Shown in pieces: positions 51,454 to 59,074 of a stretch of DNA of 64,000 nt. Each line of letters opens with the position of its first letter. Position 1 is the stretch's first letter. A program made the position numbers and the translations under genes. The notes beneath the pieces were generated by a model. That model ran no database searches. It had not been told where the DNA came from and saw nothing but the letters and a program-made list of their open reading frames with translations. Origin of the DNA: Bin87 sp963665395 (GTDB taxonomy: Bacteria > Chloroflexota > Dehalococcoidia > Lucifugimonadales > UBA3495); the NCBI GenBank assembly GCA_963665395.2, contig OY762251.1, forward strand, positions 3,596,001 to 3,660,000, written 5' to 3'.

Positions 51454-52866
51454 TCACGGCGTTGCAGCAGCGATCAGTTCGCCGATGCTCGTGGCGTCGG
51501 GGATGGCGTGGACCGCGTCCACAATGGCTTCCAGCTTTGCGTCCGGCCAGTTTATTTGAGGAAAAAGGGGGCGCAATCGCTCGATCTCAGTACCAAATCC
51601 CCACTCCAGTTCCGTGCCTTGATATTCGCCACGGTACACGTTTCCGCCGGTCATTTCGATGGTGATACGGGGAGCGAATGCCGGTCGATCCTTATGGCCG
51701 ACAGTATCAACCTTGTGCATCAAGGAGACGACGGTGTCGTGGTTGTCGGCAGCGGCGGCGCCGGCGTCGTCGCCCGGATCGATCCGAGTCCGCAGCGGCG
51801 GGTACGAACCGTTGACGGCCACGTAAGCCGCAAAATAGTGAGTGCTTCCAACCAGAGCCCGGCCGCGGGAAGGGTTCGGGAATGCCGGCGAAGGGTACAG
51901 GGTTTCCAGCCAATTCATGTCGATGGTGATGCGCTCGATTTCATCAACGGCCAGTACGTGGGAACGCCGAATGTCCGTCATCAGGTCGATAACGGGGCAA
52001 TTGTAGCCGGCGGTGGGGTACATTTTCAGAACGGTGTGCAGAAGCTCCCACCGCGTCCCCAAGCCATCGGTAACCGGTGCAAAGGAAACCTGTTGGGGGC
52101 CGGTGAAGACGTAGGACAATTCGCCGCGATTGTTTCCCGTGAAGGCGTTGTAGAAACCGGCGGGACCCTCCAGAGCTTCCTCAGAACCCTGGACGTCTTC
52201 CCGAGCCAGCAGAGCCGCCATGATCCCGCTGCGGGTTGACTGGGGTTCGTGGAACATCATTTCCCGTCCACCGGATCGAGGACCCTCGTTGGTGCCGGCG
52301 GTGAAAGTGCAGGCCAACGCAATGGCGGTAACCATCTGGTCCTCGTTGAGTCCCAGCAACTTGCCCGTGGCAACTGCCGCGCCCAGCGTCCCGTAAACCG
52401 GGCTGGACCGGAAACCGCGGGCCTGGGTGGATGCGATGAAGTCGCCGGCGATGCGCGATTCCACCTCGTATCCGGCGGCCATAGCGGTTATCAGCTGCGC
52501 CCCGTTAGCGCCGCTCAGTTGCGCGGAAGCTAACGCCGCCGGTATGACGCATGGGCCCGGGTGGGTGAGCATCCGGTAGGAGTCAGCCTGGTTGGTGGCG
52601 TGCATCAACTTGCTGTTGGCGAAGGCAGCTCCGCACCGGGTGGCTTTACCGCCGTCGGCCAGAATGCTGGCGCCGTGAGCTGAGGCTTCCTCGGCCAGCG
52701 CGAGGTCAACCGCCGCCTTGCCGTGGTGGGTGCCGGCGCCGATGATGGAGACCACCGTGGCGTGAAGCAGGGAGGTCTGCATCTTGTCGATAACGGCTGG
52801 CGGCAGGTCGGCAGCGTCCAGGTTGACGGCCCAGCTGGCCAATTGGCGGGAAAGGGAGTCAGGCAT
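51454..52866 (-). CDS. MmgE/PrpD family protein
   Basis: A 470-residue protein of the 2-methylcitrate dehydratase / aconitate decarboxylase superfamily. The helical N-terminal domain (LLHATVVSIIGAGTHHG, AFANSKLMHATNQADSYR) and the TFTAGTNEGPRSGGREMMFH block are typical. The C-terminal domain begins near residue 270. Exact substrate is unknown; the partner SDR downstream suggests an organic-acid route. The ATG at 52866 has only an A-rich leader with AAAAGGA upstream. Confidence 0.85.
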   Translation of the reverse strand: MPDSLSRQLASWAVNLDAADLPPAVIDKMQTSLLHATVVSIIGAGTHHGKAAVDLALAEEASAHGASILADGGKATRCGAAFANSKLMHATNQADSYRMLTHPGPCVIPAALASAQLSGANGAQLITAMAAGYEVESRIAGDFIASTQARGFRSSPVYGTLGAAVATGKLLGLNEDQMVTAIALACTFTAGTNEGPRSGGREMMFHEPQSTRSGIMAALLAREDVQGSEEALEGPAGFYNAFTGNNRGELSYVFTGPQQVSFAPVTDGLGTRWELLHTVLKMYPTAGYNCPVIDLMTDIRRSHVLAVDEIERITIDMNWLETLYPSPAFPNPSRGRALVGSTHYFAAYVAVNGSYPPLRTRIDPGDDAGAAAADNHDTVVSLMHKVDTVGHKDRPAFAPRITIEMTGGNVYRGEYQGTELEWGFGTEIERLRPLFPQINWPDAKLEAIVDAVHAIPDATSIGELIAAATP

Positions 52867-52987
52867 AGGTAAAATCCTTTTCTTAATCTGGTGGCGTTAG
52901 CGTGGGTGTATCCCGGAAGGCGGGCGTGCGCGATGACCGCAGACGCACCAGACTAACCCCGGATGCAGTACGTCATGCCAAAAAATA

Positions 52988-53029
52988 GCTGCGCCCCACC
53001 CGGAAGCCCAGCCGGGATTCGGGCGCAGC
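52988..53029 (-). terminator. Rho-independent terminator of the hydrolase gene
   Basis: On the minus strand GCTGCGCCC and GGGCGCAGC pair over an inner CCCGG/CCGGG stem and are followed by TATTTTTTGG, a proper U run. It ends the transcript of the alpha/beta hydrolase gene and separates it from MmgE/PrpD. Confidence 0.85.
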
Positions 53030-53042
53030 ACTCCAACGCCGT

Positions 53043-53837
53043 TTATGAGAGGCTGCGGGCGAAGTCCAGCCAGACGCGGGCGCACGGCACGGGCAGGATG
53101 TGCTGCACGAAACCGGACACTCCGGGGAATACCACGGCGCGCCCGTTGGGGAATACGTCGGCGGCGCCACGAAAATCGCCCAGCACTTCTTCGCGCAGGG
53201 CGGCGGCGGCAATGATGAGCACCGGGGTTTGCACGTCTTTCAGCAAGGGGCGCAGATCACCCCCGGCTTGAGCCTGAAAACCGGCTACCACGTGGGGCGT
53301 GGTGGCTTTCATTTGCTCTGCGTACCATCGAGTATATGCGGGATCGACGATCTGAGGGTCCAGCCGCCGGCCGATGCTGCTTTCCACCCAGGCGCCGATG
53401 CCCTCGTTTTCAATTTGCACGGCGGACTCGGCGTGGTGGGCGTCATTGAAGCTGGTGGGGGATGTGCAGGCGGCGAGGGACAGCAGGCGGTCCTGGCGCA
53501 TCGTGGCGTAGCGCATGGATATGCTGCCGCCCACGGTTTCGCCGATCAGGTGAAATTTTTCCAGTCCCAGCTTGTCCACGAACTCTGCCAGGTCTTTAGC
53601 GAAGTTGTCCACCGACCACGGGTAACCCGGCTCGGGAACATCCGACTGGCCCATTCCACGCATATCGAACCGGATGACGCGGTAGCGCCGGGCCAGGATG
53701 GGGACCCAGCCGAACCAGAGCTTGTGGTTCTTGGCCATGCCATGGTGCATCACCACGGTTTCCGGCTCCGTCCAGGGGTCGGTGAAGTCGTCGATGGTGT
53801 AAAACAGCTCGCAGCCGTCATCCAAGCGCAGTTTCAT
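53043..53837 (-). CDS. Alpha/beta hydrolase, Thr at the nucleophile position
   Basis: A 264-residue alpha/beta hydrolase fold. VVMHHGMAKNHKLWFG is the HG oxyanion loop and IRFDMRGMGQSDVPEPG the second loop. The nucleophile elbow reads FHLIGETVGGSIS, so Thr stands where G-x-S-x-G has Ser. The usual acid in the strand after PVLII is not recognisable, while a His is present in FVQHILP. A hydrolase with an altered triad or a non-enzymatic homologue are both possible. Confidence 0.82.
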   Translation of the reverse strand: MKLRLDDGCELFYTIDDFTDPWTEPETVVMHHGMAKNHKLWFGWVPILARRYRVIRFDMRGMGQSDVPEPGYPWSVDNFAKDLAEFVDKLGLEKFHLIGETVGGSISMRYATMRQDRLLSLAACTSPTSFNDAHHAESAVQIENEGIGAWVESSIGRRLDPQIVDPAYTRWYAEQMKATTPHVVAGFQAQAGGDLRPLLKDVQTPVLIIAAAALREEVLGDFRGAADVFPNGRAVVFPGVSGFVQHILPVPCARVWLDFARSLS

Positions 53838-53901
53838 TGTGTTTCCGCCGACCTCCGTGCCGTGTGTCGTCCCTGATGGTTACGCGATGGATGCGGGGTG
53901 G

Positions 53902-54696
53902 TCAGTCGATGCCCAGTTCGTTGAAGACGGAACGGGCGATACGCATGGAGGTGCGGGCGTTGATGTAGCCTCCGTACATTGAGAGGTGAATGAAAATCTC
54001 CATAAGCTCCGTAGGAGAGACGCCCACGCTGAGGGCGCCGCGGATGCGGCGGCGCATTTGATTGTCGTACACGCCCATGCTGGTAAGGGCGGCCAAGGAG
54101 ACGATGGCACGCTCTTTATCGCCGAGCAGGGAGCGGTTGTAAATGGCGCCCCAGTTATATTCGTCAACGATCCGTTCCAACTGCCCTTCCGGCGAATCGG
54201 GGTCGTCAGACGCATCAGGGAGGTTGCCCAAATGGTGGCGGTGCATCTCCTGCCCCAGGGCGAGCTGTTCGTCCGGGTGGCGGTTGACGTCGTACTCCAG
54301 GGCCGGCTGGAAATCGATGCCCAACTCCTCGTAAATCTCCTTGGTCAGCCGGAGGGCGGACTCAACGGCGGGAACACCGATGTAAAAGGTGGACTGAATG
54401 AATATTTCCACGACCTGATTGGGGGTGATGCCAACGTTGAGGGCGCGGATGATGTGCCGGCGCAGCAGGTTCATTTCGCCCTGGGTCATCAGGGCGGAGA
54501 TGGTGGCGATGCACCGTTGTTTCAGGTCCAAGCCGGGACGGGTCCAGATGGTGCCGAAGAGGGCCTCGTCAATGATGCGCTTGAGGTCGGGGGCCAACTG
54601 ATCGACGCCGGGCAGGGCATAGTGCGATTTATCGCCGCCGGACATCGTTCCACGCATGTCCTGGCCGGTCTGGTAGCGGTCGTTAAGCGAAGTCAA
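53902..54696 (-). CDS. Carboxymuconolactone decarboxylase-family protein, two domains
   Basis: A 264-residue protein with two tandem CMD domains, each with a helical core (RRHIIRALNVGITPNQVVEI and RRRIRGALSVGVSPTELMEI) about 130 residues apart. The AhpD C-x2-C redox motif is absent, so it is of the decarboxylase-like type rather than a peroxidase reductase. TTG at 54696 after GGAGGAATACTGCC is the likely start; the longer frame covers intergenic sequence. It lies between the hydrolase and an LLM gene and may act on the same substrates. Confidence 0.85.
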   Translation of the reverse strand: MTSLNDRYQTGQDMRGTMSGGDKSHYALPGVDQLAPDLKRIIDEALFGTIWTRPGLDLKQRCIATISALMTQGEMNLLRRHIIRALNVGITPNQVVEIFIQSTFYIGVPAVESALRLTKEIYEELGIDFQPALEYDVNRHPDEQLALGQEMHRHHLGNLPDASDDPDSPEGQLERIVDEYNWGAIYNRSLLGDKERAIVSLAALTSMGVYDNQMRRRIRGALSVGVSPTELMEIFIHLSMYGGYINARTSMRIARSVFNELGID

Positions 54697-54824
54697 GGCA
54701 GTATTCCTCCTTGCGAAATGCAATTGACGTGGACTGACCGCGGTAGCAGCGCCGCGGCGGGAACGCCAACCGTCAAGCGGCGTAATTATAGCACAGGGCC
54801 GCTTGCGCCGACCCTGCGCTGCTG

Positions 54825-55769
54825 TCAATCGGTATGCCGCATCACATCCCCGGCGAACCAGTCCAGCCTCTCCACCGCTTGGTTCAAGTCGCTGCCGCGG
54901 ATGTCGAAAATGATGTGGGAAACGCCCACCTCCGAGTAGGTATGCACGTCTTCTAGGATGGCGTCGGCGGATCCGGAGAAACGTCGGCGGGGACCGGTCT
55001 GCATGGTGGAAGGGTCATACAGGGGCGCTTTCATCGAAACCTGGATCGCGTCAGGATCGCGGCCGGCCTGCTCGGCGAAGCGGTTGAGGGTCACCAGGTC
55101 CCCGGCCAGTTCCTCAGGTTCAAGGGTGGCCGCCGGGATGGTACCTACCGGATGCCAGCCGTCTCCGATGGTGGCGGCGCGCCGAATGGCGGGACGACTC
55201 TGGCCGCCCACCCAAATGGGCGGATGCGGTTTCTGGACCGGCTTGGGCAAGAACTGGATGCCGGAAAATTGTACGTACTGTCCATCGAACTCAGGGTTGG
55301 GGCTGGTCCACAGTTCTTGGTAGGCCCGCAGGTATTCGTCCGTCACGGCGCCGCGTTCGGCGAAGGGCGGCGTCCCCAGGGCCTGGAATTCCTCTTCCAT
55401 CCAGCCCACGCCGACGCCCAGGATCAACCGGCCACGGGACAACACGTCCAGGGTGGCCAGTATCTTGGCGGCCAGTATCGGCGGGCGGTAGGGCACGATC
55501 ATGACGCTGGGCACCAGGCGGATGTTTTCGGTAATGCCGGCCAGGTAGGTCAAGAGGGTTAACTGTTCGAAATATTCGCCGCTCTCTCCGGTGGGGAACT
55601 CGCCGCCAACGGTGTAGGGATATGGCGAGTCGATTTGGTTGGGGACCAATACATGATCGCCGGCTACCATGCAGTAGAAACCGAGGCGGTCGCCGGTTTG
55701 AGCGATCTGCGCCAACGGCCCGGGCTGGGCGTTGGGACCATGATTGGGAAGATAGAATCCGAATTCCAC
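54825..55769 (-). CDS. F420-dependent LLM-class oxidoreductase
   Basis: A 314-residue luciferase-like protein. MEFGFYLPNHGPNAQPG, LSRGRLILGVGVGWMEEEFQ and PPIWVGGQSRPAIRRAA match the F420-binding subgroup (TIGR03619 type). The GTG start at 55769 follows AAGGAGCATCGCC. A 47-residue membrane-protein gene lies 34 bp upstream on the same strand. Confidence 0.9.
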   Translation of the reverse strand: MEFGFYLPNHGPNAQPGPLAQIAQTGDRLGFYCMVAGDHVLVPNQIDSPYPYTVGGEFPTGESGEYFEQLTLLTYLAGITENIRLVPSVMIVPYRPPILAAKILATLDVLSRGRLILGVGVGWMEEEFQALGTPPFAERGAVTDEYLRAYQELWTSPNPEFDGQYVQFSGIQFLPKPVQKPHPPIWVGGQSRPAIRRAATIGDGWHPVGTIPAATLEPEELAGDLVTLNRFAEQAGRDPDAIQVSMKAPLYDPSTMQTGPRRRFSGSADAILEDVHTYSEVGVSHIIFDIRGSDLNQAVERLDWFAGDVMRHTD

Positions 55770-55803
55770 GGCGATGCTCCTTGATTGGCCGGCGGGATCC
55801 AGC

Positions 55804-55947
55804 CTAGAAGTTGATGCACCACTGGTTGATGCACCAGTGTCCGTCCACCATAATGAGTCCCAAAATGATCGCTGCGATCACCAGCCCGGCCACTACGCCA
55901 AGGGCGCAACCACAACCACGATTGAAGGAACCAAAAAATGCTGCCAT
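55804..55947 (-). CDS. Small Cys/Trp-rich single-helix membrane protein, unknown
   Basis: A 47-residue frame from ATG at 55947 to TAG at 55804. It begins MAAFFGSFNRGCGCALG, then has one clear membrane helix (VVAGLVIAAIILGLIMV) and a short tail with a repeated motif (HWCINQWCIN). Four cysteines and two tryptophans in 47 residues are striking. It has no strong ribosome-binding site, but sits 34 bp upstream of the LLM gene in the same direction. The tail would lie on one side of the membrane, with cysteines placed for metal or disulfide. Confidence 0.5.
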   Translation of the reverse strand: MAAFFGSFNRGCGCALGVVAGLVIAAIILGLIMVDGHWCINQWCINF

Positions 55948-55999
55948 ACGCACGGCGACTCTTCGGGAGTGATTGAACGGGCGTAGGCCCGTATGCTGA

Positions 56000-56005
56000 T
56001 ATAAT
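56000..56005 (+). promoter_or_regulatory. Candidate -10 box
   Basis: TATAAT about 58 bp before the start at 56064. TTGAAC lies upstream but 21 bases away, so the promoter is imperfect or has another -35. Confidence 0.4.
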
Positions 56006-56063
56006 AGCGCAGGCTATTTCGTTGCCTCAACCTGTCAAATCAAATGCTCAAGGAGATGCCACC

Positions 56064-56483
56064 ATGCCCAACATCACTCTGGATCAAGCCGAAGCCGTGC
56101 TGGCCGGCGCCAAAGCGGCTGCGCTGGAACTGGGTAAAGCATTCAGTTTCTCGGTCGTGGACGCGCGCGGCGATCTGATAACCATGTGCAAGATGGACGG
56201 TTCGGCTTGGCGTACTCCCTACGTTTCGCGGGGCAAGGCAAGGGCCGCCGCGTGTTTTGGGGAACCCAGCGGAGATCTGACCGAGCGCTCCACCACGCCC
56301 ATTATGCGGGCGGTTATGGAAGTGGAGCGGGGCGAATTTGTCCCCGGACAGGGTGCCCTGCCCATCTACATGAGCGGGGAGTTGATCGGAGCGGTGGGAG
56401 GCAGCGGCGGCACCGCCCAGGAAGATGAGGATTGTTCCCGCGCCGGCATCGCTCGCCTGACCGGAGCCAGCGCCAGCCGGTAA
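56064..56483 (+). CDS. GlcG/HbpS-like heme-binding-family protein
   Basis: A 139-residue protein. The LDQAEAVLAGAKAAALELGK helix, FSVVDARGDLITMCKMDGS strand and MSGELIGAVGGSGG are the family's conserved blocks. Members form octamers and bind haem or small ligands, and also occur beside glycolate and 1,2-diol utilisation genes. AAGGAGATGCCACC precedes the ATG. It stands alone, followed by an IS. Confidence 0.88.
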   Translation: MPNITLDQAEAVLAGAKAAALELGKAFSFSVVDARGDLITMCKMDGSAWRTPYVSRGKARAAACFGEPSGDLTERSTTPIMRAVMEVERGEFVPGQGALPIYMSGELIGAVGGSGGTAQEDEDCSRAGIARLTGASASR

Positions 56484-56510
56484 CGTAACGGTACAAACTC
56501 GGCCAATACG

Positions 56511-57987
56511 ACATGAGTCATCCCGAATTTGGTTGGGAGGTTGTGGGAGATGGAGGATGAGTTAGCCAGAGGGAGCTGATTGCAGATCGGAGTCGGGAGA
56601 GCGGTATCGCAGCTTGGCGGTACCGCTCTCCGGTTCGGTGACACCAGTTTCTGAGCAGGCTTTGGACCAATGGAGCCAGGGTTGGAGCGAGCATGGAGAG
56701 TAAGAAAGCGTAGGCCAGGCTGGCCATGAGCAGAAGTTTGAGCCGGTTTTCCCAGGACCAAAGACGGGGGCTTTCCAAGGCCAGGTCGGTCTTGCAGGTT
56801 CGGTAGCGCATCTCCACCTGCCAGCGGCGGGCGTAAGCCAAGACCACCCGCCAGGCATCGTCAATGGAGGCTATCGGCTCGTTGGAGGCTATCGGCTCGT
56901 TGGTCAGTAGATACCAGGGTTGTCGTCCCTTGCCCGGACGTGAGACCACCAGCCATAGTTGATCATCCATCTGGGGATGGTGTACTGGGACGGCCACGAT
57001 ACCGGTCTTGCGGTACGGTCGGCGGTTGCAGTCCCAGATTTGGCGATAGTCCTGGGAGCGTTTGCCGCGCGTGATTTGCCAGGCCGGGCGCTCGCCCTTG
57101 TCGTCGGTGAGGTGGTAGCGGGTGGGCCAGCGCACGATGAAACGCGCCTGGCGCCCGGTCAGTTCCCTGAGCCAGGGGGCGCCTGCGAAACCCCGATCAA
57201 AGACGTGGATCACTTGCTGCCGCCAGCGTTTAGCGCATTGGTCCAGCAGCGTAGCGGTTTGCGCTCTGCGGTGGCTGGCCAAGGGGCCGCGACTGGTCCA
57301 CCAGCGCCTGGCGGCCAGAGTGGGCGGACCCGCCATGCCGACCACCATGATGGTGAGCCATTGCATCCCAGGCACGAATACCGGCGGGCCGCCCGGAGGA
57401 TTGTAGTAGCCTGGCTTGATGCGCTTGAGACGGGCGGCCTTGCTGGAACGCACCGGACACAACCCCTCCAGGGCAATGCTTTCCGGCTTTTCCAGCACGC
57501 TCTCATCCCAGATGGCCAGCGCGGTCGACGCTGCGGCCCCCAACTGGGTCAAACGCTGGTCGGCCCCATGCCAGAGAAACTCTTCCAAGAGGGTATGGGT
57601 CCACTTGGAAGAACGCAGCAGATTGCTCAGCCGCTTGGCGCCAGCGGGAGCGCGGTCTGGTGCAATGATATGGGCGCCCAACTCACTGAGCAGCAACCCC
57701 CAACGATTGTGGCGCATCCGCACCATGGCAATCAAGGCCAGCCGAAAGGTGCGTACCAACCGTCGGTCCAGGCACTCGTCCAGCCAAATCTCCAATGGCC
57801 CGATGAACAATCCCAGCAAATCCGCTACCTGCTGCGCTTGCCTCCGGCCCGCTCCATCCTCCACCATAGCAAAGCCCCCTTCTGTGGTTTGGAGTTCGTT
57901 CACTCCCACTCCACCAGAAAGGGGCTTCTCTTTTCCGTCGTTCCTTGTGCCAGTTTCCCGCTTTCTAAAATCCGGGATGACTCATGT
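56511..57987 (-). mobile_element. IS4-like insertion sequence
   Basis: Terminal inverted repeats of 15 bp are perfect (ACATGAGTCATCCCG at 56511-56525 against CGGGATGACTCATGT at 57973-57987) and extend to 20 bp with one mismatch. The element is 1477 bp. No target duplication is visible in the immediate flanks, which may have decayed. Confidence 0.85.
56518..57867 (-). CDS. IS4-type transposase
   Basis: A 449-residue DDE transposase from ATG at 57867, preceded by GGGGGCTTTGCT; an upstream start at 57909 is possible. AIWDESVLEKPESIALEG holds the first Asp, VIHVFDRGFAGAPWL the second, and LAYARRWQVEMRYRTCKTDL the Glu block. An in-frame 18-bp duplication adds a second copy of NEPIAS near residue 345. 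The gene is otherwise intact. Confidence 0.88.
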   Translation of the reverse strand: MVEDGAGRRQAQQVADLLGLFIGPLEIWLDECLDRRLVRTFRLALIAMVRMRHNRWGLLLSELGAHIIAPDRAPAGAKRLSNLLRSSKWTHTLLEEFLWHGADQRLTQLGAAASTALAIWDESVLEKPESIALEGLCPVRSSKAARLKRIKPGYYNPPGGPPVFVPGMQWLTIMVVGMAGPPTLAARRWWTSRGPLASHRRAQTATLLDQCAKRWRQQVIHVFDRGFAGAPWLRELTGRQARFIVRWPTRYHLTDDKGERPAWQITRGKRSQDYRQIWDCNRRPYRKTGIVAVPVHHPQMDDQLWLVVSRPGKGRQPWYLLTNEPIASNEPIASIDDAWRVVLAYARRWQVEMRYRTCKTDLALESPRLWSWENRLKLLLMASLAYAFLLSMLAPTLAPLVQSLLRNWCHRTGERYRQAAIPLSRLRSAISSLWLTHPPSPTTSQPNSG

Positions 57988-58013
57988 TTTTGGCGCGCTA
58001 TTTTGAACCGGGG

Positions 58014-58307
58014 TCAGTCAGTGGAGGCAACCTCGAAGTGCTTGACCCAGTACTCGCCACGATAAAGGTGCTCGACTTCCCGGGCGATGTTGGCCCGGAA
58101 CTCGCTGGTCTCATAGGCGCGGAGGTCGCCGAGGGTCTCCCACACGCTGACACTGATCCCCTCGTCGGGATCCTCGGTGCTGCGTATGAGCTGCCGTTCC
58201 TTCAGGCCCTTGGGAGCCGTGCCGGTGGCGACACGCTCATGGTAATGCCGCTCGAATTCTTCCCAAGAGCCGGCGCGGAGCTTGCCCCAGACCATTCTGA
58301 TGAACAT
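58014..58307 (-). CDS. Antibiotic biosynthesis monooxygenase (ABM)-like protein
   Basis: A 97-residue ferredoxin-like fold protein. FIRMVWGKLRAGSWEEFERH is the first strand and helix of the ABM family, and ISVSVWETLGDLRAYETSEF the second half. Members are dimeric cofactor-independent monooxygenases or simple fold carriers. The start follows AGGAGGCAACACCTGT. It is the last gene of the rpsO-pnp cluster, with 57 bp before it. Confidence 0.78.
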   Translation of the reverse strand: MFIRMVWGKLRAGSWEEFERHYHERVATGTAPKGLKERQLIRSTEDPDEGISVSVWETLGDLRAYETSEFRANIAREVEHLYRGEYWVKHFEVASTD

Positions 58308-58364
58308 ACAGGTGTTGCCTCCTTTGTTGGCGGCCGACCATTGGCGGCCGGCATCGTATGCGAA

Positions 58365-59054
58365 TTAGTGCTCCAGGTCGCCCGCGGCATGGGCGATAAT
58401 TTGAGCTGCGGTATCGTTGCTCATATGACCCATGTCCAACATCATGTGGTACAGAGTAGGTTCGTGGGGCGAAACCTTGAAGAATTTCTGGAAGAACTTG
58501 ACCCTGGCTTCTTCCAAATCTTCGAGGTAAGTGCGGGCATGGGATTCGTCCAGATGCTCGCGTTCCATGATTGTAGAGATACGCTTGGACATCGGGGCCA
58601 ACATTCCTACATGGAGAACTCCGGGCGTGTCTCCCAGGATGACGTTGGCGCCGCGGCCGATGATAACGACGTGGCCGGCTTGCGCCAGGTTACGAACCAC
58701 TTCCCGGGTGGTTTCCATAAACACCTGGTCGTTGACCCGCTGGACACGGGAGGACGATTCCCCGGCGAGTTCGTGGTAGGTTTCTGGCAGGGTTTCGATC
58801 CCGACCCCTAGATCATAATCTCCGGACACGGCGGCTCTTTCCAGCACCCGACCCAGCAGCGTGGTGACCCGGTCACCGAAGCGCTCCACCCGCTGTTCCT
58901 TGGCGATCAAGTTGGAAACGGGCGAACCGATGATGCGGGCCGCCTCAGCGAAAACCATGCGGTCAACATAGTTGAGGTGCAGGTCTTGGGCGACCTGCTG
59001 TCCTACGGCAATGGAGCCGGCCCCGATTGGTCCGTTAATCGTGATTACGGGCAT
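58365..59054 (-). CDS. Cytidylate-kinase-like family protein
   Basis: A 229-residue protein. PVITINGPIGAGSIAVGQQV is the P-loop region, which lacks the usual Lys, as in the Cytidylate_kin2 family (GSGG type). VVIIGRGANVILGDTPGVLH is a second conserved block. It may phosphorylate a nucleotide or be a regulatory relative. The ATG at 59054 follows AGAGGAGAGATGTG, 20 bp after pnp on the same strand. Confidence 0.75.
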   Translation of the reverse strand: MPVITINGPIGAGSIAVGQQVAQDLHLNYVDRMVFAEAARIIGSPVSNLIAKEQRVERFGDRVTTLLGRVLERAAVSGDYDLGVGIETLPETYHELAGESSSRVQRVNDQVFMETTREVVRNLAQAGHVVIIGRGANVILGDTPGVLHVGMLAPMSKRISTIMEREHLDESHARTYLEDLEEARVKFFQKFFKVSPHEPTLYHMMLDMGHMSNDTAAQIIAHAAGDLEH

Positions 59055-59074
59055 CACATCTCTCCTCTGACGGG

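Noticed and set aside
56501..57997. Target-site duplication around the second IS4-like element
   Set aside because: The ten bases on either side do not match in direct orientation.
56959..58065. A 368-codon plus-strand frame over the second IS4-like element
   Set aside because: Antisense of the transposase, with no recognisable motif.
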